From assembly GCA_019635875.1 (NCBI GenBank), contig JAHBYP010000001.1, positions 310,001 through 374,000 of the forward strand: a DNA stretch of 64,000 bases, in the 5' to 3' direction. Positions 30,732 through 39,906 of this stretch are shown here, one piece after another. Made by a program: the position numbers and the translations under genes. The stretch is from Alphaproteobacteria bacterium. Lineage in GTDB: Bacteria > Pseudomonadota > Alphaproteobacteria > Reyranellales > Reyranellaceae. Within the stretch, counting starts at the first letter, position 1. Every line of letters begins with the position of its first letter. Below the pieces are notes generated by a model. The model made no database searches. It worked only from the letters and a program-made list of their open reading frames with translations, and was not told where the DNA came from.

Positions 30732-31934
30732 TCATGCCACCTTGCGAGTGGTTCGCAACTGATCCCTGAACTCGTCCAGGAGGTCAGCCCACGCCTGCAT
30801 CAGCGCCACCCGCTGCGGCCAGTACCGGCCCCGATTGTACGTGCGGCGGATTTCGTTCTGGTCCTGGTGGCCCAGCGCCGCCTCGATCACGTCCGGGTTG
30901 AAGCCCCGGTCATTCAGGATGCTGCTCGCCGAGGATCGGAAGCCGTGCGAGGTCATCTCGTCCTTGGTGTAGCCAAGGCGCCGGATGGCCGCGTTCATCG
31001 CGTTCTCGGATAGCGGCTTCTGGTTTGACCGGATCGACGGCAAAACCAGGTCGGTGCTGGAGAAATCCCAGATGCCTTGCAGGACGGCGATGGCCTGGCG
31101 GGAGAGGGGCACGTCGTGCTCCCGCCGCATCTTCGTCCGCTCGGCCGGGATGCGCCACACGGCCTTCGGGAAGTTCACCTCCGACCGTCGCATCCCCCGG
31201 ATTTCCCCTGGCCGGGTCATGGTGAGGGCGATGAGCTGCAGGGCAGCCTTGATCGTCGGCCAGCCGTCATAGTCGTCGATGGAGGCGCACAGGGCGCCTA
31301 ACTCGGCGTCGTCCGTGATCGCCGCCCAGTGCTTCGTCTGCCGCGGCGCCAGCGCCCCTCGGAGGGGCTGGGTAGGGTCGATCTCGGCCCGGAGGGTGAC
31401 GATGGCGTGCCGGAAGACGGTGCCGATCATTCCCCGGAGCCGCCGTGCAGTCTCCTTCCGGCCGCTTTTCTCCACCTTCTGGATGATCGAAAGGATCTCG
31501 GCGGGCTTCGCCTCGGTGACAGGCCGGTCGTGGAGAAGGACCGCCAGATCGAGCAGGAGCCAGCGGTTCTTCTCCATGGTCGGGCCGGCTGCGCCGTTCT
31601 CCTCGGCCTTCGCGAGCCACTCCTTGGCGATCGCGCCGAAGGTGTTCTCGCTCGCGACAGCCGCCGCGATCTTGTCGAGTTTCTTCTGAGCGGACGGGTC
31701 TGTGCCGGCCGCCAGGAGCTTGCGCGCTTCGGTGCGCTTCTCGCGCGCGTCGGCAATCGACAGCTCCGGGAAGGCGCCAAATGCCAGCGTCTTCTCCTTG
31801 CCGTTGAAGCGGTATTTGAGCCGCCAGAGTTTGGAGCCGTTGGGGTTGATGAGCGCATACAGGCCGCCGCCATCGGCGAGCTTGTATGGCTTGGCCTTGG
31901 GCTTCGCGTTCGTGAGAACGTATTGAGAAAGCAT
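30732..31934 (-). CDS. int: Tyrosine recombinase integrase (P4 type)
   Basis: 400 residues. N-terminal arm-binding domain (DGGGLYALINPNGSKLWRLK), core-binding domain from about 100, and catalytic domain with TRPGEIRGM (Arg241), TKMRREHDVPLS (Lys268), SHGFR (His330, Arg333), GHQDQNEIRRTY (His356, Tyr366 nucleophile). This P4-type enzyme catalyses integration of the prophage at the neighbouring tRNA-Arg 3' end. Promoter and dyad at 31,935-31,982. Confidence 0.92.
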   Translation of the reverse strand: MLSQYVLTNAKPKAKPYKLADGGGLYALINPNGSKLWRLKYRFNGKEKTLAFGAFPELSIADAREKRTEARKLLAAGTDPSAQKKLDKIAAAVASENTFGAIAKEWLAKAEENGAAGPTMEKNRWLLLDLAVLLHDRPVTEAKPAEILSIIQKVEKSGRKETARRLRGMIGTVFRHAIVTLRAEIDPTQPLRGALAPRQTKHWAAITDDAELGALCASIDDYDGWPTIKAALQLIALTMTRPGEIRGMRRSEVNFPKAVWRIPAERTKMRREHDVPLSRQAIAVLQGIWDFSSTDLVLPSIRSNQKPLSENAMNAAIRRLGYTKDEMTSHGFRSSASSILNDRGFNPDVIEAALGHQDQNEIRRTYNRGRYWPQRVALMQAWADLLDEFRDQLRTTRKVA

Positions 31935-31982
31935 GGGGGCACGTCCCTTTCATGTGAAAGAACTGTGCCCCCAATCGTACCA
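31935..31982 (-). promoter_or_regulatory. Integrase promoter with hairpin
   Basis: Minus strand TGGTACGAT (31,982-31,974), then GGGGGCAC (31,972-31,965) and GTGCCCCC (31,942-31,935), an 8-bp dyad around a 22-base loop carrying TTTCACATGAAAG and AAAGGGA, the ribosome site of int. The dyad runs up to the ATG. Confidence 0.6.
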
Positions 31983-32094
31983 CCAAGGTTCTGCGGAACC
32001 GTGCGCCGTACCTCCTCACGCTGAGCAGCCGGAATCGATTAAGTCGTTGCGGCATAAGCGCTTTTGAGCAGGTCCGAGCAGCGGTGAGCAGAAG

Positions 32095-32130
32095 GCTTGG
32101 CGTCCCCGAGAGGATTCGAACCTCCGACCT
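32095..32130. other. Likely right attachment site (tRNA 3' end)
   Basis: The integrase gene and its promoter lie against the 3' end of a tRNA-Arg gene, the standard target of P4-type integrases. The exact crossover cannot be defined because the matching copy at the left end was not found. Confidence 0.5.
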
Positions 32131-32174
32131 CCGGTTTAGGAAACCGCTGCTCTATCCGGCTGAGCTACGGGGAC
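32102..32174 (-). tRNA. tRNA-Arg (CCT)
   Basis: Reading on the minus strand: GTCCCCG acceptor strand with CGGGGAC, D arm GCTC/GAGC, anticodon loop TTCCTAA (anticodon CCT) and T arm GGAGG-TTCGAAT-CCTCT. No CCA encoded. Anticodon-stem base 27-43 is a G-G mismatch. The 3' end abuts the prophage, so this intact gene is the integration target restored by the element. Confidence 0.9.
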
Positions 32175-32421
32175 TTAGGGGCTTCTTAGCACGCGTGGCG
32201 GTCCAGTCGCCACATAGTCGCTTGTTCCTTGATCCTGATTGTCGCGTTCCTCGCGTACTATGCGCACCCTAGATGGTTCGTTCATGAATCCTTTTCCAGG
32301 GTATAGGGGGTCAGTGAACGCAACCGCGCTCCACTCATTCCTCCCCAATACTGGCCATGACAATTTGGACAACACGTAGCCGACTGCGCCTCGGTATCAT
32401 CGTTTCATCCGGCATTGAGGC

Positions 32422-33723
32422 ATGAGTCCCACGCGCCGGATGCGGCTCGGGTTGTTCGTGCAGACGCCGGGCCATCACGTTGCCGGCTGGCGGCACCCCG
32501 AGGCCGAGACCACCGGCTGGCCGAACCTCAAGCTGATGCAGCACATCGCGGCCACCGCCGAGGCGGCGAAGTTCGACATGTTCTTCCTGGGCGACGGGTT
32601 CGCCACCGGCTACGACGAGCACCCCTCGACCATCGGCAAGTTCGAGCCGCTGACGCTGTTGTCGGCGCTGGCCATGGGCACGCGGCATCTCGGGCTCGCC
32701 GCCACCGGCTCGACCACCTACGCCGATCCCTATCACCTCGCCCGCGGCTTCGCCTCGCTCGATCATCTGTCGGGCGGCCGTGCGGCGTGGAACGTGGTGA
32801 CGACGGCTTACGCCAAGTCCTCCGCCGTGTTCGGCCGCCAGCATCCGCCGCATGCCGAGCGCTACGCCATGGCCGCGGAGTTCGTCGAGGCCTGCCGGCT
32901 GTTGTGGGACAGCTGGGACGACGGTGCCTTCATCGGGGACAAGGCCAACGCGCAATTCGTGCGGCCGGGCAGCCTGCGCATCCCGAACTTCTCGGGCAAA
33001 TACTTCTCCGTGCAGGGCGGCCTCAACGTGCCTCGGCCGCCACAGGGACATCCGGTGCTGATCCAGGCCGGCTCGTCCGGTCCGGGGCAGGCGCTGGCGG
33101 CGCGCATCGCCGACGTGGTGTTCACCGCGCAGAACGATCTCGATGAGGCACGCGCGTTCTACGACGGGCTGCGCGCCCAGGTCGCGCGCTACGGCCGGAC
33201 GCAGAACGACGTGCTCGTCATGCCGGGCGTGATGCCGGTGGTTGGTCGCACGACGGCGGAGGCGAAGGAGATCTTCGCCGAGCTCAACCGCAACATCGAC
33301 ATGGCCTCGGCCCTGACCGTGCTGTCCGAGCGGCTGGGCACCGACATATCGAAATATCCGATGGACGGGCCGGTGCCCGACGTGCCGGAGACCGAGCATC
33401 TCAAGAGCCGGGCGGCGCTGCTCATCCAGATGGCGCGGCGCGACAATCTCACCCTGCGCCAACTCTTCCATCGCGTCGCGGCGGCGCGCGGTCATCTGCT
33501 GTTGGTCGGCACGCCGGCCGAGATCGCCGACACGCTTCAGAAGTGGTTCGAGGCGGGTGTGGCCGACGGCTTCAACGTCATGCCGCCCTTCTTCCCCGGC
33601 CAGTTCGACGCCTTTGCCCGGGGCGTGGTGCCGATCCTGCAGGAGCGCGGCCTGTTCCGGACGGACTACGAAGGAAATACGCTGCGGGAGAATCTTGGCC
33701 TTCGCCGACCAGGCGCGCGCTAA
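32422..33723 (+). CDS. LLM-class flavin-dependent monooxygenase (NtaA/SnaA/DszA type)
   Basis: 433 residues, TIM-barrel flavin monooxygenase that needs a separate reductase for FMNH2. Visible hallmarks: MRLGLFVQTPGHHVAGWRHP, AATAEAAKFDMFFLGDG, YHLARGFASLDHLSGGRAAW and VLIQAGSSGPGQALAARIAD. Length is normal for the family, whose members oxidise aminopolycarboxylates, sulphur heterocycles and related compounds. The first host gene next to the prophage insertion; a FMN reductase is encoded at 48,669 but is not adjacent. Confidence 0.85.
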   Translation: MSPTRRMRLGLFVQTPGHHVAGWRHPEAETTGWPNLKLMQHIAATAEAAKFDMFFLGDGFATGYDEHPSTIGKFEPLTLLSALAMGTRHLGLAATGSTTYADPYHLARGFASLDHLSGGRAAWNVVTTAYAKSSAVFGRQHPPHAERYAMAAEFVEACRLLWDSWDDGAFIGDKANAQFVRPGSLRIPNFSGKYFSVQGGLNVPRPPQGHPVLIQAGSSGPGQALAARIADVVFTAQNDLDEARAFYDGLRAQVARYGRTQNDVLVMPGVMPVVGRTTAEAKEIFAELNRNIDMASALTVLSERLGTDISKYPMDGPVPDVPETEHLKSRAALLIQMARRDNLTLRQLFHRVAAARGHLLLVGTPAEIADTLQKWFEAGVADGFNVMPPFFPGQFDAFARGVVPILQERGLFRTDYEGNTLRENLGLRRPGAR

Positions 33724-33845
33724 AGCATGATGCGGACAGGCTGTGCTCCTTGTCATCCCGAGCGCAGCGAGGGATCTCGGCTGTCCCCTGGATCCCTCGC
33801 TGCGCTCGGGATGACAGCAGCGATTCGGCTCGCCCGCATCATGCT
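33724..33845. repeat. Palindromic repeat, TCATCCCGAGCG family, copy 1
   Basis: Perfect 26-base inverted arms 33,751-33,776 and 33,791-33,816, with an outer inverted repeat AGCATGATGCGG (33,724-33,735) and CCGCATCATGCT (33,834-33,845). It lies between the convergent ends of two genes. Confidence 0.85.
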
Positions 33846-33856
33846 CTAGACGCCGC

Positions 33857-36199
33857 CTAGCCGCGGTGCAGGATCCGCCACACCTTCTCCGGCGTCACCG
33901 GCATGTCGATATGCGTCACACCGTGGCCCGACAGCGCGTCGACGACGGCGTTCATCACCGAGGGCAGGGCGCCGGCGCAGCCGGCCTCGCCGCAGCCCTT
34001 CACGCCCAGCCGGTTGGTCTTGCACGGCACGGAATGATTCTCGATCGAGAAATCCGGCGCGTCGCTGGCGCGCGGCATGGCGTAGTCCATGTAGGAGCCG
34101 GCGAGCGGCTGGCCCTGCTGGTCGTAGACCGTGCGCTCCATCAGCGCCTGGCCGATGCCCTGGATCACGCCGCCATGCGCCTGGCCCGCCACCAGCATCG
34201 GATTGATCACCGTGCCGAAGTCGTTGACCATGAAGTAGCGCACCACCTCGATCTGCCCGGTGTCGCGGTCGATCTCGACCTCGGCGATGTGGCAGCCATT
34301 GGGGAACGAGAAGGGCGGGTTGTCCGAGACGTGGCTGATGTCCAGCGAGCTCGGCACGTCCGGCGGCAGGGTGAGGCCCGCGCGGAGCTTGTCGGCCAGC
34401 TCGATGATCGAGATGCTGCGGTCGGTGCCGGCGATGGTGAAGCGGCCGTGCGCGAACTCGATGTCGGCCGCCGAGGCCTCCAGCACGTGCGCGGCGATCA
34501 GCTTGCCCTTCTCAATCAGCAGGTCGCCGGCCTCGATGAAGGCCTGGCTGGCGACGAGCGCCGATTTCGAGCCGCCGGTGCCGCCGCCGACCTTGAGCTG
34601 ATCGGAATCGCCCTGCAGCAGGCGGAAGCGCTCGAAGGGGATACCAAGCTTGTCGACCAGCACCTGCGCGAACGGCGTGGCGTGGCCCTGACCGTAGTCG
34701 AGCGTGCCGCTCAGCATGGTCACCGTGCCGTCGGCCTCGAAACGGATGCCGCCATACTCCTTGGCCGGCGGGCCGGTGACCTCGAGGTATGAGCCGATGC
34801 CGCGCCCGCGCAGCTTGTTGCGCTTCGCACTCTCGGCCTTGCGCGCCTCGAAGCCGTCCCAATCGGAGGCCTTGAGCGCCTTGTCGAGGATGGTGGTGAA
34901 GTCGCCGCTGTCGTAGCGCATGTCCGACGGCGCCTTCCACGGGAACTCGTCGTTGCGGATGTGGTTGCGTCGGCGCAGTTCGACCTGGTCGATGCCCATC
35001 TCGCGCGCCGCCGTTGTGATCAGCCGCTCCATGAAGTAGTTGGCCTCGGGCCGGCCGGCGCCGCGATAGGCACCGATCGGCGTGGTGTTGGTGAACACCA
35101 CCTTGGTGTTCACCTCCATCGCCGGCGTGCGATAGACGTCGATCAGGTTCTTCACCGCGTTGGTCGTCGGCTGCAGCGGCGGGTTGATGTAGGCGCCGGC
35201 GTTGCCGGTGCCGCTCAGGCGCACGGCGAGAAAATTGCCGTCCTTGTCGAGCGCCAGCTCGGCGACGCGCTGGTGATCGCGGCCGTGATGGTCGCTCAGA
35301 AAACTCTCGGAGCGATCGTCGGTCCACTTCACGGGCCGTCCCAGAAGCCTGCTGGCCAGCAGCAGCGGGCCGTACTCGGGATAGGGCTGTGCCTTCATGC
35401 CGAAGGATCCCCCGACATTGCCGGTCAGCACGCGCACCTTGTCGGGCGGCACGCCCAGCACGTCGCGCGCCAGGCCGGCGCGCATGCCCATCACACCCTG
35501 GCAGCCGACGCGCAAGGTCCAGCGCTCGGTCTTGGGATCGTACTCGCCGATCGCCGAGCGCGGCTCCATGGCGTTCACCACGACGCGGTTGGAGACGATC
35601 TCCAGGCGCGTCACATGCGCCGCCTCGGCGAACGCCTTGTTCACCGCCGCGCTGTCGCCGTGATGGAAGTCGAGCACGAGGTTGCCGGGTGCGTCGTCGT
35701 GCAGCTGCGGCGCGCCCGGCTTCAGCGCGTCGGCCGGGTTGGTGACGGCGGGCAGCTCCTCGATGTCGAGCTCGACGGCTTCGGCCGCGTCCTTCGCCTG
35801 CTCGCGCGTCTGGGCGACGACGCAGGCCGCGGCCTCGCCGACGAAACGCACCTTGCCTTTGGCCAGGGAGGGACGCGGCGGCGTCTTCATCGGCTTGCCG
35901 TCGCGATCGGGAATGTTCAGCGCACATTTCAACGGGCCGAAGCCGGCGGCGTCGAGATCGGCGTGGGTCAGCACCGCCAGCACGCCCGGCATGGCGCGCG
36001 CCGCCGTTGTATCGATGCCCTTGAGGGTGCCGTGCGCGATGGGGCTGCGCACCATCACCGCCCAGGCCTGGTTGGGCAGGTTGATGTCGTCGGTGTAGCT
36101 TCCCTCGCCGCGCAGCAGCTTCGGATCCTCCGTGCGCGGCACCGGCTGGCCGACGCCGAACTTGGTGAAGGCGAGTTCGATGTCGCTGATGCTGTCCAT
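33857..36199 (-). CDS. CoxL-like xanthine oxidase family molybdoenzyme subunit
   Basis: 780 residues, molybdopterin-binding large subunit. Hallmarks: [85 protein letters not shown] (catalytic Glu in the last). CoxL-like enzymes oxidise CO, aldehydes or N-heterocycles with a FAD protein and a 2Fe-2S protein. Those two partner genes are absent from the neighbourhood, so it must use partners encoded elsewhere or is an orphan. Substrate unknown. Confidence 0.9.
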   Translation of the reverse strand: MDSISDIELAFTKFGVGQPVPRTEDPKLLRGEGSYTDDINLPNQAWAVMVRSPIAHGTLKGIDTTAARAMPGVLAVLTHADLDAAGFGPLKCALNIPDRDGKPMKTPPRPSLAKGKVRFVGEAAACVVAQTREQAKDAAEAVELDIEELPAVTNPADALKPGAPQLHDDAPGNLVLDFHHGDSAAVNKAFAEAAHVTRLEIVSNRVVVNAMEPRSAIGEYDPKTERWTLRVGCQGVMGMRAGLARDVLGVPPDKVRVLTGNVGGSFGMKAQPYPEYGPLLLASRLLGRPVKWTDDRSESFLSDHHGRDHQRVAELALDKDGNFLAVRLSGTGNAGAYINPPLQPTTNAVKNLIDVYRTPAMEVNTKVVFTNTTPIGAYRGAGRPEANYFMERLITTAAREMGIDQVELRRRNHIRNDEFPWKAPSDMRYDSGDFTTILDKALKASDWDGFEARKAESAKRNKLRGRGIGSYLEVTGPPAKEYGGIRFEADGTVTMLSGTLDYGQGHATPFAQVLVDKLGIPFERFRLLQGDSDQLKVGGGTGGSKSALVASQAFIEAGDLLIEKGKLIAAHVLEASAADIEFAHGRFTIAGTDRSISIIELADKLRAGLTLPPDVPSSLDISHVSDNPPFSFPNGCHIAEVEIDRDTGQIEVVRYFMVNDFGTVINPMLVAGQAHGGVIQGIGQALMERTVYDQQGQPLAGSYMDYAMPRASDAPDFSIENHSVPCKTNRLGVKGCGEAGCAGALPSVMNAVVDALSGHGVTHIDMPVTPEKVWRILHRG

Positions 36200-36330
36200 G
36201 CCACGCTCCGCCGATCGGTGCTATCCTGTGTGGACGCGACGTTAGTGGAGCATCAGCCGCGATGCCAGCGCGCTTGCGGGGGGAGTGTCATGCGCTAGGC
36301 TGCGGCCATCCACGAAGAGGAGGAGCGCAG

Positions 36331-36732
36331 ATGGCCGCGAGCAAGAACTACAAGAAGGGCACCGAGATCCGCAGCAAGCTGATGGGCAAGGCCTACGCCG
36401 CCAAGATGGCGAGCACCGTCTACGACGATCCGATGATGAAGAAGTTCGGCGACTACGCGCGCGAGGCGGTGTTCGGCATGCTGTGGGCGCGGCCGGGGCT
36501 GGACCTCAAGACCAAGGCGCTGATCTGCGTGATCTCCGACACCGCCCAGGCGCGCTGGCCCGAGCTCGCCATCCACCTGCGCTTCGCGCGCAACACCGGC
36601 TGGACCGAGAACGAGCTCTCCGAGGCGCTGATGCATTTGTGCGGTTATATCGGCCTGCCCTCGGTGCGCGAGGCGCTGCTGACGGCCAAGGAGGTCTTCG
36701 CCGAGATGAAGCACGAGGCGAAAAAGAAGTAG
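36331..36732 (+). CDS. Carboxymuconolactone decarboxylase family protein
   Basis: 133 residues from ATG 36,331 (GAGGAGG upstream). AhpD/CMD-type fold seen in LDLKTKALICVISDTAQARW, then ELAIHLRFARNTGWTENELSE. The CxxC of peroxidase-type AhpD is absent, which favours the decarboxylase-like subgroup. Divergent from the molybdoenzyme gene. Confidence 0.8.
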   Translation: MAASKNYKKGTEIRSKLMGKAYAAKMASTVYDDPMMKKFGDYAREAVFGMLWARPGLDLKTKALICVISDTAQARWPELAIHLRFARNTGWTENELSEALMHLCGYIGLPSVREALLTAKEVFAEMKHEAKKK

Positions 36733-36788
36733 CGGCCGATGCGAATTTGATCTGGCGCAACGCGGGTCGGGCATCGCCGTCGTATGGG

Positions 36789-37367
36789 ATGGCGATGTCG
36801 CGCATCCTGCTCGTGCAAGGCCATCCCGATCCCGCGGGCAAGCATTTCTGCCAGGCGCTCGCGCAGGCCTATGCCGACGGCGCGGCCGAAGGCGGCCACG
36901 AGATCCGCAACATCGAGGTCTCGCGGCTCGACTTCCCGTTGCTGCGCAATATGGCGGAGTTCGAGAAGGGCGAGCCGCCGCCGGACATCAGGGCGGCACA
37001 GGACTCGGTGATGTGGGCCGAGCATCTGGTGGTGATCTTCCCGCTGTGGCTGGGCGCCATGCCCGCGCTGCTCAAGGGCTTCTTCGAGCAGTGCCTGCGG
37101 CCGGGCTTCGCCTACGACTACCGCCCGCGCGGCTTTCCCGTCGAGAAGCTGAAGGGTCGCTCGGCGCGCATCGTCATCACCATGGGCATGCCCGGGCTGA
37201 TGTATCGCCTGTGGTACGGCGCGCATGGCTTGAAGGCCCTGCGGCGCAACATTCTGGGCTTCGTCGGCATTGCGCCGATCCGCGACACGCTGTTCGGCAT
37301 GATCGACGCCAAGCGTGCGCCGCGCATGCTGGCCGAGATGCGCGCGCTCGGCCGCCGGGCCGGTTAG
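36789..37367 (+). CDS. Flavodoxin-fold NAD(P)H-quinone reductase
   Basis: 192 residues from the ATG at 36,789 (a second ATG follows two codons later). Flavodoxin_2 family: ILLVQGHPDPAGKHFCQAL, the FMN/FAD loop IFPLWLGAMPALLKGFFEQ and the product-binding GFVGIAPIRDTLFG. Two-electron reduction of quinones or nitro compounds is the family role. It follows the CMD-like gene by 56 bases in the same direction. Confidence 0.8.
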   Translation: MAMSRILLVQGHPDPAGKHFCQALAQAYADGAAEGGHEIRNIEVSRLDFPLLRNMAEFEKGEPPPDIRAAQDSVMWAEHLVVIFPLWLGAMPALLKGFFEQCLRPGFAYDYRPRGFPVEKLKGRSARIVITMGMPGLMYRLWYGAHGLKALRRNILGFVGIAPIRDTLFGMIDAKRAPRMLAEMRALGRRAG

Positions 37368-37374
37368 CCTCCGC

Positions 37375-37441
37375 TGTCATTCCGAGCGCAGCGAGGAATC
37401 CAGGCATGTCCGCTGGATTCCTCGCTGCGCTCGGAATGACA
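37375..37441. repeat. Palindromic repeat, copy 2 (TCATTCCGAGCG family)
   Basis: Perfect 29-base arms at 37,375-37,403 and 37,413-37,441 around a 9-base loop, between convergent gene ends. Confidence 0.85.
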
Positions 37442-37451
37442 GGGTGACTTT

Positions 37452-38216
37452 CTAGGCGGCCTGCACCGCGGCCGGTGTGTGCCGCACGAGAAACGCCTTC
37501 ACGCGGCGGATCGATTCCTGCAGGTGATCGGGCGCGCGCCAGTCGGTCTGCACCTCGATGTCGGGCGCCAGGGCGGCGATCTCGGCGCTGGTCTGAGCCG
37601 GGTGCGGCTTGTCGGTGCCGGGCTGCAGGTAGAGCGGCGTCCTGCACTGACGCACGAAGTCGCGATCGACCGAGAACACGAACTCGCCGCCGAACATGTT
37701 GCGCCCGAAGCTCCGGATGATCTCGGGCGTCAGTGTTGGATCCTCGGCCAGCATCTTTTCCTGGAAGCCACTGACCGCGGCCTCCCAGGTGTCGTGGTTC
37801 TCGTGCAGGCCGATCGGGTTCTGCAGCACCGCCGAGGCGATCCGATCGGGCGCGATCCTGCAAAGCGTCAGGCAGAAGGTGCCGCCGATGCAGCCGCCCA
37901 TGACATGGAAGCGCCTGAAGCCGAGATGGTCCATCAGCGCCAGGTGGTCGCCGGCATAGGTGTGCCAGCCATCGCTCGCGCGCACCTTGCCGCGCGAGGC
38001 GCCGGCGTTGCGCTGGTCCATGCCGATGACGGTGAACGTGTCGGTCAGCGCCGTCATCGGGTCCATCCAAGCGGCCGGTTTGCTCGGATCGGCCAGGCTC
38101 TGGCGCCAGTTGACGAGCTGCGAGCGCAGGCCGCCCGGAGCGAACAGCAGCAGCGGGAAGCCCTTGCCGTGGACCTCGTAATAGATCTCGGCATCGTCGC
38201 GCTTGAGCACCGGCAT
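37452..38216 (-). CDS. Alpha/beta hydrolase with Cys at the nucleophile elbow
   Basis: 254 residues. Alpha/beta-hydrolase layout with oxyanion segment FAPGGLRSQLVNW, nucleophile elbow MGGCIGG (Cys109 where most hydrolases have Ser), and a late PDHLQE His. GxCxG is known from dienelactone-hydrolase-type enzymes, so Cys may serve as nucleophile; alternatively the protein is a non-serine hydrolase. Substrate unknown. Ends in a palindromic repeat and is convergent with the quinone reductase gene. Confidence 0.8.
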   Translation of the reverse strand: MPVLKRDDAEIYYEVHGKGFPLLLFAPGGLRSQLVNWRQSLADPSKPAAWMDPMTALTDTFTVIGMDQRNAGASRGKVRASDGWHTYAGDHLALMDHLGFRRFHVMGGCIGGTFCLTLCRIAPDRIASAVLQNPIGLHENHDTWEAAVSGFQEKMLAEDPTLTPEIIRSFGRNMFGGEFVFSVDRDFVRQCRTPLYLQPGTDKPHPAQTSAEIAALAPDIEVQTDWRAPDHLQESIRRVKAFLVRHTPAAVQAA

Positions 38217-38308
38217 CTTTCCGCTCCCGATCGTCAGTCCGCGGCCCGCAGCCTAACGGCCCCGGGGACGCGAGCAAGAGCCGGGAGCGGCGTTCGCTCT
38301 ACTGCCAT

Positions 38309-38333
38309 CCGTCGCCGCGCTCGGGATGACGGA
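38309..38333. repeat. Half copy of the TCATCCCGAGCG palindrome
   Basis: CGCGCTCGGGATGAC-type sequence matches one arm of the family, but no partner arm lies within 60 bases. Probably a degraded copy. Confidence 0.55.
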
Positions 38334-38340
38334 GTCGGGA

Positions 38341-39741
38341 CTATGGAATCTCGAAGACCGCCACGTCGTGGGCGATGCCGCGCAAGGAGCGCTGTTGCGA
38401 CACCGGCTTGTGGCCCTTGGCGGCGAGGATCGCCGCCGTCTCGGGGTGCTCGACCACGGGCGTGGTGGTGAAGATCGCCCGCGAATCGGCCAGGCCCTGC
38501 ACGCGCGCGGCGATGTTCACGGTCTGGCCGAAATAATCCTGCCGCTCGTTGAGCGTCACGGCCAGGCAGGGGCCCTCGTGGATGCCGATCTTCAGCAGCA
38601 TGTCCTCGCTGCCGCGCTGCTGGTTGAGATCGCGCATGGCGTCGCGCATGCGCAAGGCCGCGGCCATGGCGCGGTCGGGCGTCGGAAACGTGGCCATGAC
38701 GGCGTCGCCGATGGTCTTGACCACGGCGCCGGCCTCGGAGGCGACGATCTCGTGCAGCAGGTTGAAGTGGCTGCGCACCAGGTCGAAGGCCACCAGGTCG
38801 CCGACGCGCTCGTAGAGCTCGGTCGAGCCCTTCAGGTCGGTGAACAGGAAGGTGAGGCTGGTGATCTTCAGCCGCTGGTCGACGTCGAGCGTGTCGGTGC
38901 GATAGATGTCGCGGAAGGTCTGGTTGGTCAGCAGGCGCTTGGCGGTCACGAAGGGCCGCCGCTGCTGCATCATGTGGTGCAGGTCGTGATCGGCGATCCA
39001 GATGCCGGGCAGCGCGCGCCGGTTGGTGCGATTGTCGAAGGAGATGCGAACGGGCCCTGGGCGCATCTCGGTGGTGCCGGTGGGTGCGCTGACGTTGTTG
39101 TAGACGATCGACAGGGTGCGCCGCTCCGTCGTCGGCTCGCCCTTGACGTCGATGAAATGCGCGGCGTGCGAGACCGGCTCGAAGACGATGATGAAGAGCG
39201 GCGGCAGCTGCACGGAGACCAGCGCCTTCTCGCCGGGTGGCAGCTCGATGGTCTCCAGCGTGATCTTCTCCCAGATCGACTCCTCGGGCGGCTCGAGGCC
39301 AGAGCTGAAGAAAAGCTGCGTGTTGTAGTCGTGGAACGACAGGTTCTCCGCATCGTGCGCGGCGATGCGCCGGACGCGCGGGCTGACCGTGAAGGTGACC
39401 TCGACCATCTCGTCGAGCGTCGGCTCGTAGCCTTCGGCGCAGAGCGCGCAATTGTAGGCTTCCGGCTTCACCGTCTTGAGCGAGGTGTTGGCGCCCAGCA
39501 CGCCGCCGCAGCCCGGGCACAGCACGTTCCACGACAGCTCGAAGATCCCGGCACGCGCGGCGTGCAGGAAGGCGGCGATGACCCGTTCCTCGTCCAATGC
39601 GTTCTGCTGGGCGAAAGCCAGGGCGTTGACGCGGCACAGCGCCCGGTCCGGCGCCTCGCGCACCAGGCGCTCGATCGCGGCGACCGCCTGCTGGTCGGCG
39701 GCCTGCCGCAGGATGCCGAACAGTGCGTCTGCCTCGCTCAT
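38341..39741 (-). CDS. Class III nucleotide cyclase with DUF5939-type N-terminus
   Basis: 466 residues. The N-terminal part carries a zinc-ribbon-like CPGCGG ... CALC pair and beta domain (PGEKALVSVQLPP) of DUF5939 type; the C-terminal class III cyclase domain has the metal Asp motif FLFTDLKGSTELYERVGD (about 294-311), GAVVKTIGDAVMATF and YFGQTVNIAARVQGLA. It would make cAMP or cGMP. The regulatory half presumably senses a signal; no membrane segment is seen. Confidence 0.85.
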   Translation of the reverse strand: MSEADALFGILRQAADQQAVAAIERLVREAPDRALCRVNALAFAQQNALDEERVIAAFLHAARAGIFELSWNVLCPGCGGVLGANTSLKTVKPEAYNCALCAEGYEPTLDEMVEVTFTVSPRVRRIAAHDAENLSFHDYNTQLFFSSGLEPPEESIWEKITLETIELPPGEKALVSVQLPPLFIIVFEPVSHAAHFIDVKGEPTTERRTLSIVYNNVSAPTGTTEMRPGPVRISFDNRTNRRALPGIWIADHDLHHMMQQRRPFVTAKRLLTNQTFRDIYRTDTLDVDQRLKITSLTFLFTDLKGSTELYERVGDLVAFDLVRSHFNLLHEIVASEAGAVVKTIGDAVMATFPTPDRAMAAALRMRDAMRDLNQQRGSEDMLLKIGIHEGPCLAVTLNERQDYFGQTVNIAARVQGLADSRAIFTTTPVVEHPETAAILAAKGHKPVSQQRSLRGIAHDVAVFEIP

Positions 39742-39906
39742 GGGCCAAGGCTACGCCTGCCCGTGATCGTCGCCAAGGCACGGTCGCTCACGACCCGGTG
39801 CGCCCAAGGCCTGCGCCGCCCGCTACCCGGCCTTGTCCGGCCCGGCCTATCGGGCCGGGAAGCGCTCCACTATGGTGGCGGCCGCAACCGAAACGATGAC
39901 GAGACG

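Larger units (their letters stand above)
301..32101. mobile_element. Prophage, short-tailed-phage-like, integrated at tRNA-Arg
   Basis: Contiguous leftward gene set: integrase, early genes, terminase, portal, scaffold, N4-gp56 capsid, tail/fibre and lysis genes. Right end is at the tRNA-Arg 3' end (32,102). Left end is not defined: no copy of the tRNA 3' end was found between 221 and 1137, so the element may begin near 300 or left of the window. No tape measure, tail tube or lysogeny repressor of CI type was recognised. Confidence 0.75.
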
